From JAVEVF01 sp034005175 (lineage in GTDB: Bacteria > Actinomycetota > Coriobacteriia > Anaerosomatales > SLCP01), in NCBI GenBank assembly GCA_034005175.1, contig JAVEVF010000040.1, forward strand, positions 1 to 15,296: a stretch of DNA of 15,296 nucleotides, given 5' to 3'. The notes below the pieces were generated by a model. That model did not search any database, was not told where the DNA came from, and saw nothing but the letters and a program-made list of their open reading frames with translations. A program made the position numbers and the translations under genes. Position 1 is the stretch's first letter, and the number at the start of each line of letters is the position of its first letter. Shown here in pieces: positions 6,637-13,540 of the stretch.

Positions 6637-6681
6637 CGATAGGGGGTGCGCCCAGTGAATGAGCGCGCCCCCTATCGTTTT
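6637..6681 (+). terminator. Terminator-like hairpin covering the HD-GYP start codon
   Basis: Left arm CGATAGGGGGTGCGC (6637-6651) pairs with GCGCGCCCCCTATCG (6663-6677): 14 Watson-Crick pairs plus one U-G. TTTTGTTGT follows. The SD (AGGGGG, 6641-6646) is within the left arm and the GTG start (6655) is in the 11-nt loop. It has the form of an intrinsic terminator and, if read through, would also hide the SD. This suggests attenuation or translational control of the downstream genes. Confidence 0.75.
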
Positions 6682-7941
6682 GTTGTACTGGCGGTAGCGA
6701 CCTTTGTCTCGGGCGTGGTGGCGCTGCTTCTCTCCGAGTCGCAAATGCCGGTGCATTGGAGTTGGATGCTCTTCGTATTGGCGTTGGCGACACTGGTCGC
6801 TGAGAACACAGCCGTGGTCTTGCCGCGAGGCGTGACTACCTCACTGTCCTTTTCATTGGCCATCGCAACGAGTGTGCTATTGGGTCCGACGGCATCAGGT
6901 GTGGTCAATCTGTGTTCAGTGATCAGCTTCGATGACCTCAGAAGCCACGTTTCTCCGACTGTGCTGCTATTCAATGTGGGTCAAGTGCTCTTCTCCCATG
7001 TTGCCGCCGGTTGGCTGTACTTGACGCTGGGCGGACGTATCCTCATGTTGCCAGGGGTTGCACCTGCGCCATTGGCATACGCGGATTTGCCAGCCATGAT
7101 TCTGCCTCTAGCTGTGCTTGCAGTGTCAGCATTTGCACTGAACGCACTCTTCGTGACGATTGGCTTTTCCGTGAAGTACGGAACCAATGCAGTGGACGTG
7201 TGGCGCCAGCACTTGGCCTGGGTCTTTCCTTTGCAGATGGCGCTCTCGGTTGTCGGAGTCTTCATCGCACAGGTCATGTCTATTGAAGCAGGGGGATTCG
7301 TACTGTTCGTCTTCCCTCTGCTTGTGTCGAGGCAGGTGTACACCCACTACGTGCGTCTGGAACGAGGGTATCTGGACACGGTCCGTTCTCTGGTGGGCGC
7401 TCTTGAGGCGAAGGATCCGTATACGCGGGGGCATTCCGAACGAGTAGCTCAATATGCTGCGGCCATAGCCGATTCAATGGGCATGTCCGAAGAGAAGACC
7501 GAGCAGATTACACTGGCGGCACAACTCCACGACCTTGGTAAAGTTGGTCTCTCCAATGGAATATTGCGCAAGCCAGGGGGCTTGACGAGCGAGGAGTATT
7601 TTGAAGTCAGGAATCACCCCGAGATTGGCGCTGAGATTGTCGCACGAGTGCCTACGTTGGCATGGCTGGCGCCAATTGTCAGACATCATCACGAGCGTTA
7701 TGACGGCGCGGGTTACGTTGCGGGACTCTCGGGAAACGAGATTCCGCTTGAGGCGCGTGTTCTGGCTATGGCAGATAGCTTCGATGCGATGACGTCTTCT
7801 CGAGCCTACAGACCGGCCATGTCCATCGAGGAAGCGGCACAAGAGATCCTCTCATGCGAGGGTAGCCAGTTTGATCCCCTGGTTGTGGAACACTTGAGAG
7901 CTATGATTCTCGTCGCGTCTAAGATTAGGAGTCGCCAATGA
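6655..7941 (+). CDS. Membrane-anchored HD-GYP domain phosphodiesterase
   Basis: GTG 6655 is chosen because AGGGGG lies 8 nt upstream and the first membrane segment starts soon after; GTG 6646 would leave no room for an SD. Residues 1-235 hold about seven hydrophobic segments forming a membrane sensor-like domain I cannot name. From about 240 an HD-GYP domain follows, the class that degrades cyclic di-GMP or related dinucleotides. Its metal and catalytic motifs are present: YTRGHSERV (H259 region), HDLGKVG (H292, D293), NHPEIG, HHHERYDGAGY (H344-H346) and ADSFDAMTSSRAYR. The GYP triad reads GYV, a mild deviation. The stop overlaps the next start (ATGA). Codon choice looks less GC-biased than in the flanking hpf and secA genes. 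The actual substrate is inference from the family. Confidence 0.92.
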   Translation: MNERAPYRFVVLAVATFVSGVVALLLSESQMPVHWSWMLFVLALATLVAENTAVVLPRGVTTSLSFSLAIATSVLLGPTASGVVNLCSVISFDDLRSHVSPTVLLFNVGQVLFSHVAAGWLYLTLGGRILMLPGVAPAPLAYADLPAMILPLAVLAVSAFALNALFVTIGFSVKYGTNAVDVWRQHLAWVFPLQMALSVVGVFIAQVMSIEAGGFVLFVFPLLVSRQVYTHYVRLERGYLDTVRSLVGALEAKDPYTRGHSERVAQYAAAIADSMGMSEEKTEQITLAAQLHDLGKVGLSNGILRKPGGLTSEEYFEVRNHPEIGAEIVARVPTLAWLAPIVRHHHERYDGAGYVAGLSGNEIPLEARVLAMADSFDAMTSSRAYRPAMSIEEAAQEILSCEGSQFDPLVVEHLRAMILVASKIRSRQ

Positions 7942-9095
7942 GTAGCGGCTCAAGTCATCGCATGAGTGGTGCCCACACAGGTGCCCACGATATCGCTGTC
8001 TTGGTGGCCGCCACTGTGGCCTATGTGGCGCACGGATGGCAGCCGTCAGAATGGCTCTCAGCTCTACCTTATGCGATTGCACTCGCAACACTCGCCTTGA
8101 TGGATGTCGAGCTTCCGCATGGCGACACAGTGGATGTCGATGCATCTGTAGTGATTGCATGCGTCTACATCTTCGGGCCGATGCCTACGCTGGGCATGGT
8201 GTTGTTGGCTAGGACAATTGCACATCTGCTGCGATACGCTCGCACGAGAACATGGACTCTCGTCCCGGCGCTCGCTAAACGAGTCATCGGTATTGCGGCA
8301 GCGACCCTTGCTCTCAACGCGGTCAGTAGTGTCTCATTTGGGCGCATTCAAGTGTATGTGGAGGTGTTCGTGGTGGGCCTCGCATACACTCTCGCCTCGT
8401 TGATCTATGCGCAAATCAGCCTGGCATTGACGCGTCGGGACTCCATCGTGAGGATGACCCTCGCGAACCTGGTTCTTCAAGGCCCTGTGCTGGCAGCTGA
8501 GATGTCCGTCGCCATTCTCGTGGTTCTGGTGCGCGAAGGCATGGGCATCTGGGGGCTTGTGTTAGTCATGCTCCTGGCGGTGATGACACGGCAGTCTTTC
8601 GTACTGTTGCTGGATACCCGTCAGGGGTATCAGTCGACAATCGAGGCCCTGGTGGGGGCGATGGAAGCGCAACTGGTTCACGGAAGCGGTGTTGGCAACC
8701 GAGTTGCAGCCCTCGCGCGTGCGGCAGGTGCAGAATATGGGTGGTTTGGTAGGTCACTGGAGAACATGGGGTACGCAGCTCTGCTGGTGCATTTTGGATT
8801 GAGCTTTGTGATGCGAGATGAGGAGACGGGTGAAGTTCGGCCGACGCCCTTGGCGGAAGTGGAGTTCTTGCGACCTGTGGCTCCCATTGTCGAGATTGCG
8901 GAGAATCCACAAGTGTCCGCCCCGGTGCAGCGGAGTGTGACAATTGCTGCGTACATTGTGGCTTTGTCGGTTGCCCACATGAACCCACAGCGTGCTGAAC
9001 GGATGGTTGCAGGACTCTCCGCCCGGCTGACACCCAAGGAACGTTGGCGGTGCGAAGATGCCGTCGCTCGCGCAGCCCAGAAGCAGGCCGCATGA
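7938..9095 (+). CDS. Membrane protein with degenerate HD domain, paralogue of upstream HD-GYP protein
   Basis: This 385-residue protein has the same layout as its neighbour: about six or seven N-terminal hydrophobic segments, then a soluble region from about residue 230. That region opens YQSTIEALVGAMEAQLVHGS, matching YLDTVRSLVGALEAKDPYTR upstream, and continues GVGNRVAALARAAG where the neighbour has GHSERVAQYAAAIA. The HD motif is replaced by VHFGLSF (about 282), and no HHExxDGxGYP equivalent remains, so all metal ligands appear lost and the domain should be catalytically dead. It probably acts as a partner or regulator of the active protein, perhaps in a heterodimer. Start and stop both overlap neighbouring genes by ATGA, so the three genes are coupled. 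The paralogy is read by eye. Confidence 0.82.
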   Translation: MSSGSSHRMSGAHTGAHDIAVLVAATVAYVAHGWQPSEWLSALPYAIALATLALMDVELPHGDTVDVDASVVIACVYIFGPMPTLGMVLLARTIAHLLRYARTRTWTLVPALAKRVIGIAAATLALNAVSSVSFGRIQVYVEVFVVGLAYTLASLIYAQISLALTRRDSIVRMTLANLVLQGPVLAAEMSVAILVVLVREGMGIWGLVLVMLLAVMTRQSFVLLLDTRQGYQSTIEALVGAMEAQLVHGSGVGNRVAALARAAGAEYGWFGRSLENMGYAALLVHFGLSFVMRDEETGEVRPTPLAEVEFLRPVAPIVEIAENPQVSAPVQRSVTIAAYIVALSVAHMNPQRAERMVAGLSARLTPKERWRCEDAVARAAQKQAA

Positions 9096-9688
9096 TTGCC
9101 TTGATGCTGGCTCTAATCTGGGCCCTTCTCCTGATTCCCGCGATGGGTGGACAGTACTCACACCTGGCACATAGCCGATATCGATTGGAGTGGCTCATAC
9201 CACTGGGGATTGTGTTCCAAGTTGTTGGCCCTACTCTCTTGTGCCAGACGTTTGGGGTGAGAAGCGCGCCTGCAGCACTAGCCTGCTGGTCGCTTGGAAG
9301 TGTGATGTTGCTCGGAGCTTGCTTCGTCAACGCGCATCATGTGGGGTTCGTGCTGGTCGGATTCGGTGTGGGGCTCAATCTCATCGCGATCGTTTCCAAC
9401 GCTGGAATGCCCGTCTCACCACGTGCCTTGGAGACGCTAGGAGTGATTCACGATGTAGATCAGCTAGCGGCTTTGACGCCCCTTTACCATCTGCAGACCC
9501 CGGCGACCAGACTGGCTGTCCTGGCAGATGTGCTGCCAATACCCGGCCCTCCGATCATTCGTTCTGTAGCCAGCATCGGTGACGTGGTACTGATGGTGGG
9601 TGTTGCGCTGGTCATTCTGGACAGCTCGAGATCCCTCTTTCGCCCGCTTGCTGGAATATCGGCCACTAGTTCGCCATCGGATGGTTGA
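9092..9688 (+). CDS. DUF5317-like integral membrane protein
   Basis: The ATG at 9092 overlaps the previous stop (ATGA) and starts directly with a membrane segment, so it is preferred over the in-frame GTG at 9044. The 198-residue product has about five hydrophobic segments. The central motif GVGLNLIAIVSNAGMPVSPRALE and the following polar loop with DQLAALTPLYHLQTPATRLAVLADVLPIPGP match the DUF5317 pattern as I remember it; the family has no known function. The Pro-rich loop before the last membrane helix (SVASIGDVVLMVGVALVIL) is characteristic. Its place as third gene of the HD-GYP set suggests it is a membrane partner in the same system. A short Ser-rich tail ends the protein. Confidence 0.8.
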   Translation: MIALMLALIWALLLIPAMGGQYSHLAHSRYRLEWLIPLGIVFQVVGPTLLCQTFGVRSAPAALACWSLGSVMLLGACFVNAHHVGFVLVGFGVGLNLIAIVSNAGMPVSPRALETLGVIHDVDQLAALTPLYHLQTPATRLAVLADVLPIPGPPIIRSVASIGDVVLMVGVALVILDSSRSLFRPLAGISATSSPSDG

Positions 9689-9690
9689 GA

Positions 9691-9699
9691 TGGTACTAT
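9691..9699 (+). promoter_or_regulatory. Extended -10 promoter for the STAND/BTAD regulator
   Basis: TGGTACTAT fits TGn plus a -10 hexamer, immediately after the DUF5317-like gene stop. No good -35 is visible. A start near 9706 would leave a leader of about 35 nt carrying two SD sequences. Read-through from the upstream genes is also possible because no terminator is seen. Confidence 0.4.
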
Positions 9700-9711
9700 T
9701 CATCCACCCTC

Positions 9712-9742
9712 AGGAGGACCAGTCGATGAGGAGGCACGTATG
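9712..9742 (+). promoter_or_regulatory. Tandem ribosome binding sites in different frames
   Basis: AGGAGG (9712-9717) lies 8 nt before ATG 9726, which opens a 43-codon frame ending at 9857. GAGGAGG (9728-9734) lies 5 nt before ATG 9740, the regulator start, in another frame. The upstream frame overlaps the first 118 nt of the regulator gene, so initiation there could reduce regulator synthesis. Its product is Arg-rich and unremarkable, so I treat it as a possible control element. Confidence 0.35.
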
Positions 9743-12700
9743 GGGATGTCGACACATGGTCCGAACGAAGGTGTGTCCGCATCTGGTTTCGGGGTCCTTC
9801 GGGGTCGAGTACTTGACGCGCTCGACGGGCTCGCGTCGAAGTGCGTCTGCGTACTAGCGCCAGCAGGTTTCGGGAAGACGTTTCTTGCTGCACAAATGAC
9901 GCGTGCCGTGAATCCCGATCGTGTCATTTGGTTGGACTGTCAGAATCAGGCGCTAGCCGGCGATTCCTTGCTTGCCAGAGTCGCGGCAGCAATTGTCACG
10001 TTGCCAGGAATGCGTGGGGCTGAGGACGAGAAGGCAAGCCACGCGAAAGGTGACGCACTAGCTGACCCACAGTCCCTTCCACATACGCAGCCTATCTTGC
10101 CCAGATTCCCCAAGGGCGTAACCGTCGTGCTGGATGCCCTTCGGCTTGAGGATTGCCTGCCCGCATTGAAGCTCATGGCGCGTGCGGTAGCTGATGCAGA
10201 GGGGAGCCGGCTCATCATCACGGTGCGCGAGATTCCGGAGGATGGATACGGGTTGCTTTCGGGTTTCCATTTCGTGGAACCGGATGAACTGCGGTTCGAC
10301 GCTGAAGAAGTGGGCAAGCTCATATTCATGATGGGCGGTGGGGCAGACCGCGCCGAAGTTGCGGAGGCAGTACAGGAGGCCTCGATGGGGCAGGCTGCGC
10401 TTGTCTGTGTCCTGTCGAAGCACCTTGTCTCGCGGCATAGTACTGGCGCCTGGCATATTCCCGCCAATGCCGACATGACAAGCCTGCTCATTGGTCTGGT
10501 TGATGGACAGTTCACAGCACCCGAAATGGAAGTGCTGTACATCTTGGGATTGCTCGGCTCTGCGACCATCACCGACATCCGGTCGCTGTTACCAGCAATC
10601 GACACGGATGTTTTCGTTCGTCTGGCAGATCGCATTCCGCTTCTGCGGTTGCAGGAAGGGCGCCTGGCAGTCAGCTCGGTGATTCGCATGCACACTGTGG
10701 CCCAGAGGGTCTTCACATCGTCTCGCTTCACAGGACGCCTGGTTTCCGACGAACAGTGTTTGTTTGATGGAGCAATTTCGATTCTCGAGCACCGGCGCGA
10801 ATACGATAGGGTGCTCTCTTGCCTCATATCACATCGAGTGAGCGAATCGGATCTAGCGGCGTGGCTTGAGAAGAATGGACAGCGGGCGGTGGAGGAGGGC
10901 GCTCGGCTCGCAGTCCGAGAGGCGATTGACTCCTTGCCTGCCACCAGTCTGCTCCAACACCCGAGCCTGCTCGTTCTCAGCGCTCACCTCGATGTCCACC
11001 TTGGCCTGTCCGAACAATCCCTGGCGAAAGCGTACGCGGCTCGTGACCTCGCTCGCGCCCAGAATGCCAATGATCTCGAAATGTCGGCCAACATGCTTAT
11101 CGCTAAGGCTCTCATTGACCAGTGCCGTCTCCAGGAAGCCCTAGATCATCTTGAGTCAGCTGCTGCCTCATCGAGAGACAATGCAAGTGCTGACAATCGC
11201 GTGAGCATCCTCTCTTGCCTGCACGCACATGCCGGACTACAGCTTGATGCGGAAAGGGCGCGAGCTGCACAGAGGGAGATCGAGGGATTGTTGGACGGTG
11301 GCGGGCTCAGCCAGGACGCTGAGGCGACCGCTCGTATACGAGTCTCTGGTGTAGCCCTCATGTTCGGTGATATGCAGCGGAGCCTCGGGGGATACGCTGA
11401 GGTTCTCGACGTGGACGGCTTGCCGGTTGAGTTGCGGGCTTCCGCACTGGCCAACAGAGGCACGCTGTTCATGGAAGTCGGCAAACTCGATCGAGCAGAA
11501 GAATCCTCCAAGAGGGGCCTCGAATTCGCGAGTGAGTACAATCTTGATTCTCACTGCGCTGCGTGTGAGTGCGCTCTCGCGGGGATTGAGTATGCGGCTA
11601 CGGCCACGGACACATGTCTGGGGAAGATTGAAGAGGTGCTTGAAGGGTTCGTCTCGCAGGGAGATCGTGCGAGTGAGGATTTCACGCGCCTCTATTTGGC
11701 TGTGATGTATCGGGCGTGTCGGCAGGTAGCAGCATCCATGATGCATGTCGACCGGATTCTTGAGCATTCTCTTTCGAAAGGAACGGAGTACTTTCGTTTG
11801 ATGGCCGAGATTGAGCTATGCGCAGACAATCTGGCGCTCGGTGACATTGAGGCTGCACGGAAACGCGCTGGTAGCACACGTGACGTTGCCGCTGAGCGAG
11901 ACGCCATGACCCACCTTATGCGCGCCGACATGATTCTCGCGGAGATAGCTCGGCGTGAGGGGCGTATCGAGGAAGCCCGCAACAGGCTGCTCGACCACGA
12001 GGGTTACATCCTGTCGGAGAACGCGAACTGGTCGATCGCTATGTACATCAGGGCGTTTCCGGACTTGCTGGGGTTGTTCACATCGGCGCTCGGCGCGGAG
12101 CGCCTTCCCATTCACATGCTGCGCATGGTCACAGGGCACCACATCGACGACTCTCTCTCCGCTGCACGCAAGCTGCTTACGGAGGGGGAATGGCAGGAGC
12201 TCGCGTACCGCATGCTGGGCGAGGAGGGAGCTGACCGCATTGCAGCACTTGCCGCGACACCTCCCTGCAAAGTGCGGCTGTTCGGTGGCTTGGAGGTGTC
12301 GGTTGGCACTCGGCAGGTCACCGAACGCGACTGGTACAAGCGCAAGGCGCGGCTCCTGTTCGCCATGCTGGTATTGCAGCAGGGCCGCGAGATACCTCGT
12401 GACCAGGTCTATGACCATCTGTGGCCCGATATGGATGAACCTCGCGCACGCAACAACTTCTACGTCGCCTGGAGTGCGATGAGGGGCGCACTCATCCCCA
12501 AGGCACAGAAGGGGGACGCGTGCCCCTATATCCAGCACGCCGGTGGCGTATGCAAAGCAGTCCCTGAGCACATCGAGTCCGATGTCGCTGAGTTTGAGCT
12601 GCTCCTTTCCTCGGCGAGACAGTCCGAGAGGCTGGGTGACCAGTCGGCAGCCATACGCGACTATGAACGAATCGCAGACCTGTACCGGGGTGAGCTTCTC

Positions 12701-13054
12701 CCCGGGGATGTCTACGACGACTGGTTCGCGTCGGCTCGCAACCACTACCGGCAGGAGTTCTGCGATGCCATGCGCTCCGGCCATCACCTCCTCGCCGAGA
12801 TGGGAGACCACCCTGGTGCCTTGCGAATGATCCGACGGGCCATTGCGGCTGACCCCTGGCGCGAGGATCTCTACCAGGCGGCGTTGCGCTCGCATATTGC
12901 ATCGGGGCAACGAAGCGCCGCCATCGATGCGTACCTCAGGTGCCGCACGAACCTGGCTGAGCAGCTTGGTCTCGACCCCTCGACTGAGACGGTGCACCTC
13001 TACGAGCAAGTGCTCGTCATGGAGGAACACTCCGGCCTCGACGCCGTCAGATAG
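9740..13054 (+). CDS. STAND ATPase / TPR / BTAD transcriptional regulator
   Basis: A 1104-residue cytoplasmic regulator. The N-terminal part is a MalT-like STAND NTPase: R/G-rich lead-in at about 20-25, Walker A APAGFGKT (40-47), and a Walker B-like TVVLDALRLED near 126-136. Residues about 360-810 are helical repeats of TPR type (for example ANRGTLFMEVGKLDRAEESS). From about 842 a winged-helix domain of OmpR/SARP type begins (CKVRLFGGLEVSVGTRQV, then RKARLLFAMLVLQQGREIPR), followed by a BTAD domain from about 945 (DVAEFELLLSSARQSERLGD to LAEQLGLDPSTETVHLYEQVL). DNA binding is therefore C-terminal, opposite to AfsR-type SARPs where it is N-terminal. Such proteins use ATP-driven oligomerisation to activate transcription. 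It likely controls or responds to the adjacent membrane genes; that link is inference. Confidence 0.9.
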   Translation: MGMSTHGPNEGVSASGFGVLRGRVLDALDGLASKCVCVLAPAGFGKTFLAAQMTRAVNPDRVIWLDCQNQALAGDSLLARVAAAIVTLPGMRGAEDEKASHAKGDALADPQSLPHTQPILPRFPKGVTVVLDALRLEDCLPALKLMARAVADAEGSRLIITVREIPEDGYGLLSGFHFVEPDELRFDAEEVGKLIFMMGGGADRAEVAEAVQEASMGQAALVCVLSKHLVSRHSTGAWHIPANADMTSLLIGLVDGQFTAPEMEVLYILGLLGSATITDIRSLLPAIDTDVFVRLADRIPLLRLQEGRLAVSSVIRMHTVAQRVFTSSRFTGRLVSDEQCLFDGAISILEHRREYDRVLSCLISHRVSESDLAAWLEKNGQRAVEEGARLAVREAIDSLPATSLLQHPSLLVLSAHLDVHLGLSEQSLAKAYAARDLARAQNANDLEMSANMLIAKALIDQCRLQEALDHLESAAASSRDNASADNRVSILSCLHAHAGLQLDAERARAAQREIEGLLDGGGLSQDAEATARIRVSGVALMFGDMQRSLGGYAEVLDVDGLPVELRASALANRGTLFMEVGKLDRAEESSKRGLEFASEYNLDSHCAACECALAGIEYAATATDTCLGKIEEVLEGFVSQGDRASEDFTRLYLAVMYRACRQVAASMMHVDRILEHSLSKGTEYFRLMAEIELCADNLALGDIEAARKRAGSTRDVAAERDAMTHLMRADMILAEIARREGRIEEARNRLLDHEGYILSENANWSIAMYIRAFPDLLGLFTSALGAERLPIHMLRMVTGHHIDDSLSAARKLLTEGEWQELAYRMLGEEGADRIAALAATPPCKVRLFGGLEVSVGTRQVTERDWYKRKARLLFAMLVLQQGREIPRDQVYDHLWPDMDEPRARNNFYVAWSAMRGALIPKAQKGDACPYIQHAGGVCKAVPEHIESDVAEFELLLSSARQSERLGDQSAAIRDYERIADLYRGELLPGDVYDDWFASARNHYRQEFCDAMRSGHHLLAEMGDHPGALRMIRRAIAADPWREDLYQAALRSHIASGQRSAAIDAYLRCRTNLAEQLGLDPSTETVHLYEQVLVMEEHSGLDAVR

Positions 13055-13137
13055 GCCCGTGAGTGACGACTTGGGGCTCAATCGCGACCAACCGTCGCTT
13101 GTCGGCATTGGATAGATGACGGTAAGAGGCGGCTAAG

Positions 13138-13372
13138 AACCGTTCGCTACGGTGCTCCTGCGAGCGGTTGAGAAGACCCCTCGCACGAGCGGATCGAGGG
13201 TTCATCGGGCCCTCCAACAAGGAGCGGAGCGGGAGCGTGCGGTAGGGCCGCAAGGTGAGGAGACGGGAGACTCCTGAGGGGCACCGCGACGGCCGAGATG
13301 CCCACCTTTCGGGCCCAAGGGGCACAAGATTCGCACGTGGGGCCGACGGCGAACGTGGCCGTCGGCCCCTTT
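13138..13372 (+). ncRNA. Candidate structured RNA of unknown class with intrinsic terminator
   Basis: No convincing ORF fills the 486 nt between the regulator stop and secA. Visible helices: AACCGTTCGC/GCGAGCGGTT (13138-13147 with 13160-13169, one U-G), CCCTCG/CGAGGG (13178-13183 with 13195-13200), GGCCCT/AGGGCC (about 13208-13213 with 13244-13249), and a branched domain closed by CGTGCG/CGCACG (13236-13241 with 13332-13337). Inside that domain AAGGTG/CACCTT (13252-13257 with 13303-13308) encloses AGGAG/CTCCT and GGGCA/TGCCC hairpins. It runs into the terminator at 13339. Tested by eye against RNase P, tmRNA, SRP, 6S, T-box and several riboswitches without a match. The 5' end is uncertain; TTGTCG (13099) is a possible -35. 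Confidence 0.5.
13339..13372 (+). terminator. Strong intrinsic terminator upstream of secA
   Basis: Perfect 12-bp stem GGGGCCGACGGC / GCCGTCGGCCCC with a 7-nt loop, then TTT. It lies 285 nt after the regulator stop, so it most likely ends the structured RNA or a long 3' leader and isolates secA. Confidence 0.85.
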
Positions 13373-13471
13373 GCGCGCGTGGAACCCCCGTCGTTGCGTG
13401 TTCGGCTATCTCACGGCAGCATGACCGGTTGGTGACGACACGGGTTCGGGAGAGGTTCTGCCTCGCCCGTG

Positions 13472-13480
13472 TGCTAGAAT
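13472..13480 (+). promoter_or_regulatory. Extended -10 promoter for secA
   Basis: TGCTAGAAT combines an extended TGn with TAGAAT, the same hexamer as before the structured RNA at 578. A start near 13487 would give a leader of about 54 nt containing a T6 run and a small GCCCG-tct-CGGGC hairpin (13495-13507). No good -35 is seen. Confidence 0.55.
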
Positions 13481-13540
13481 CGTTGTGCTTTTTTGCCCGT
13501 CTCGGGCCTGACTTCATCGCAACGGAAGGTGTTGCTTTCC

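Noticed and set aside
6413..6658. 81-codon frame across the gap before the HD-GYP gene
   Set aside because: No recognisable SD, no domain or membrane pattern, and it overlaps the better-supported 25-codon peptide and the HD-GYP start.
11816..13108. Reverse-strand ORF of 430 codons
   Set aside because: Antisense shadow of the regulator's TPR, winged-helix and BTAD coding sequence, which has clear family motifs.
13120..13215. tRNA-like segment ending in GGGCCCTCCA
   Set aside because: No matching 5' acceptor strand, no standard D-arm or TTCRANY T-loop.
13279..13290. GGCACCGCG resembling the T-box core sequence
   Set aside because: No specifier-type stem I, no aminoacyl-tRNA synthetase or amino acid gene downstream, and the terminator is about 50 nt away and does not include this sequence.
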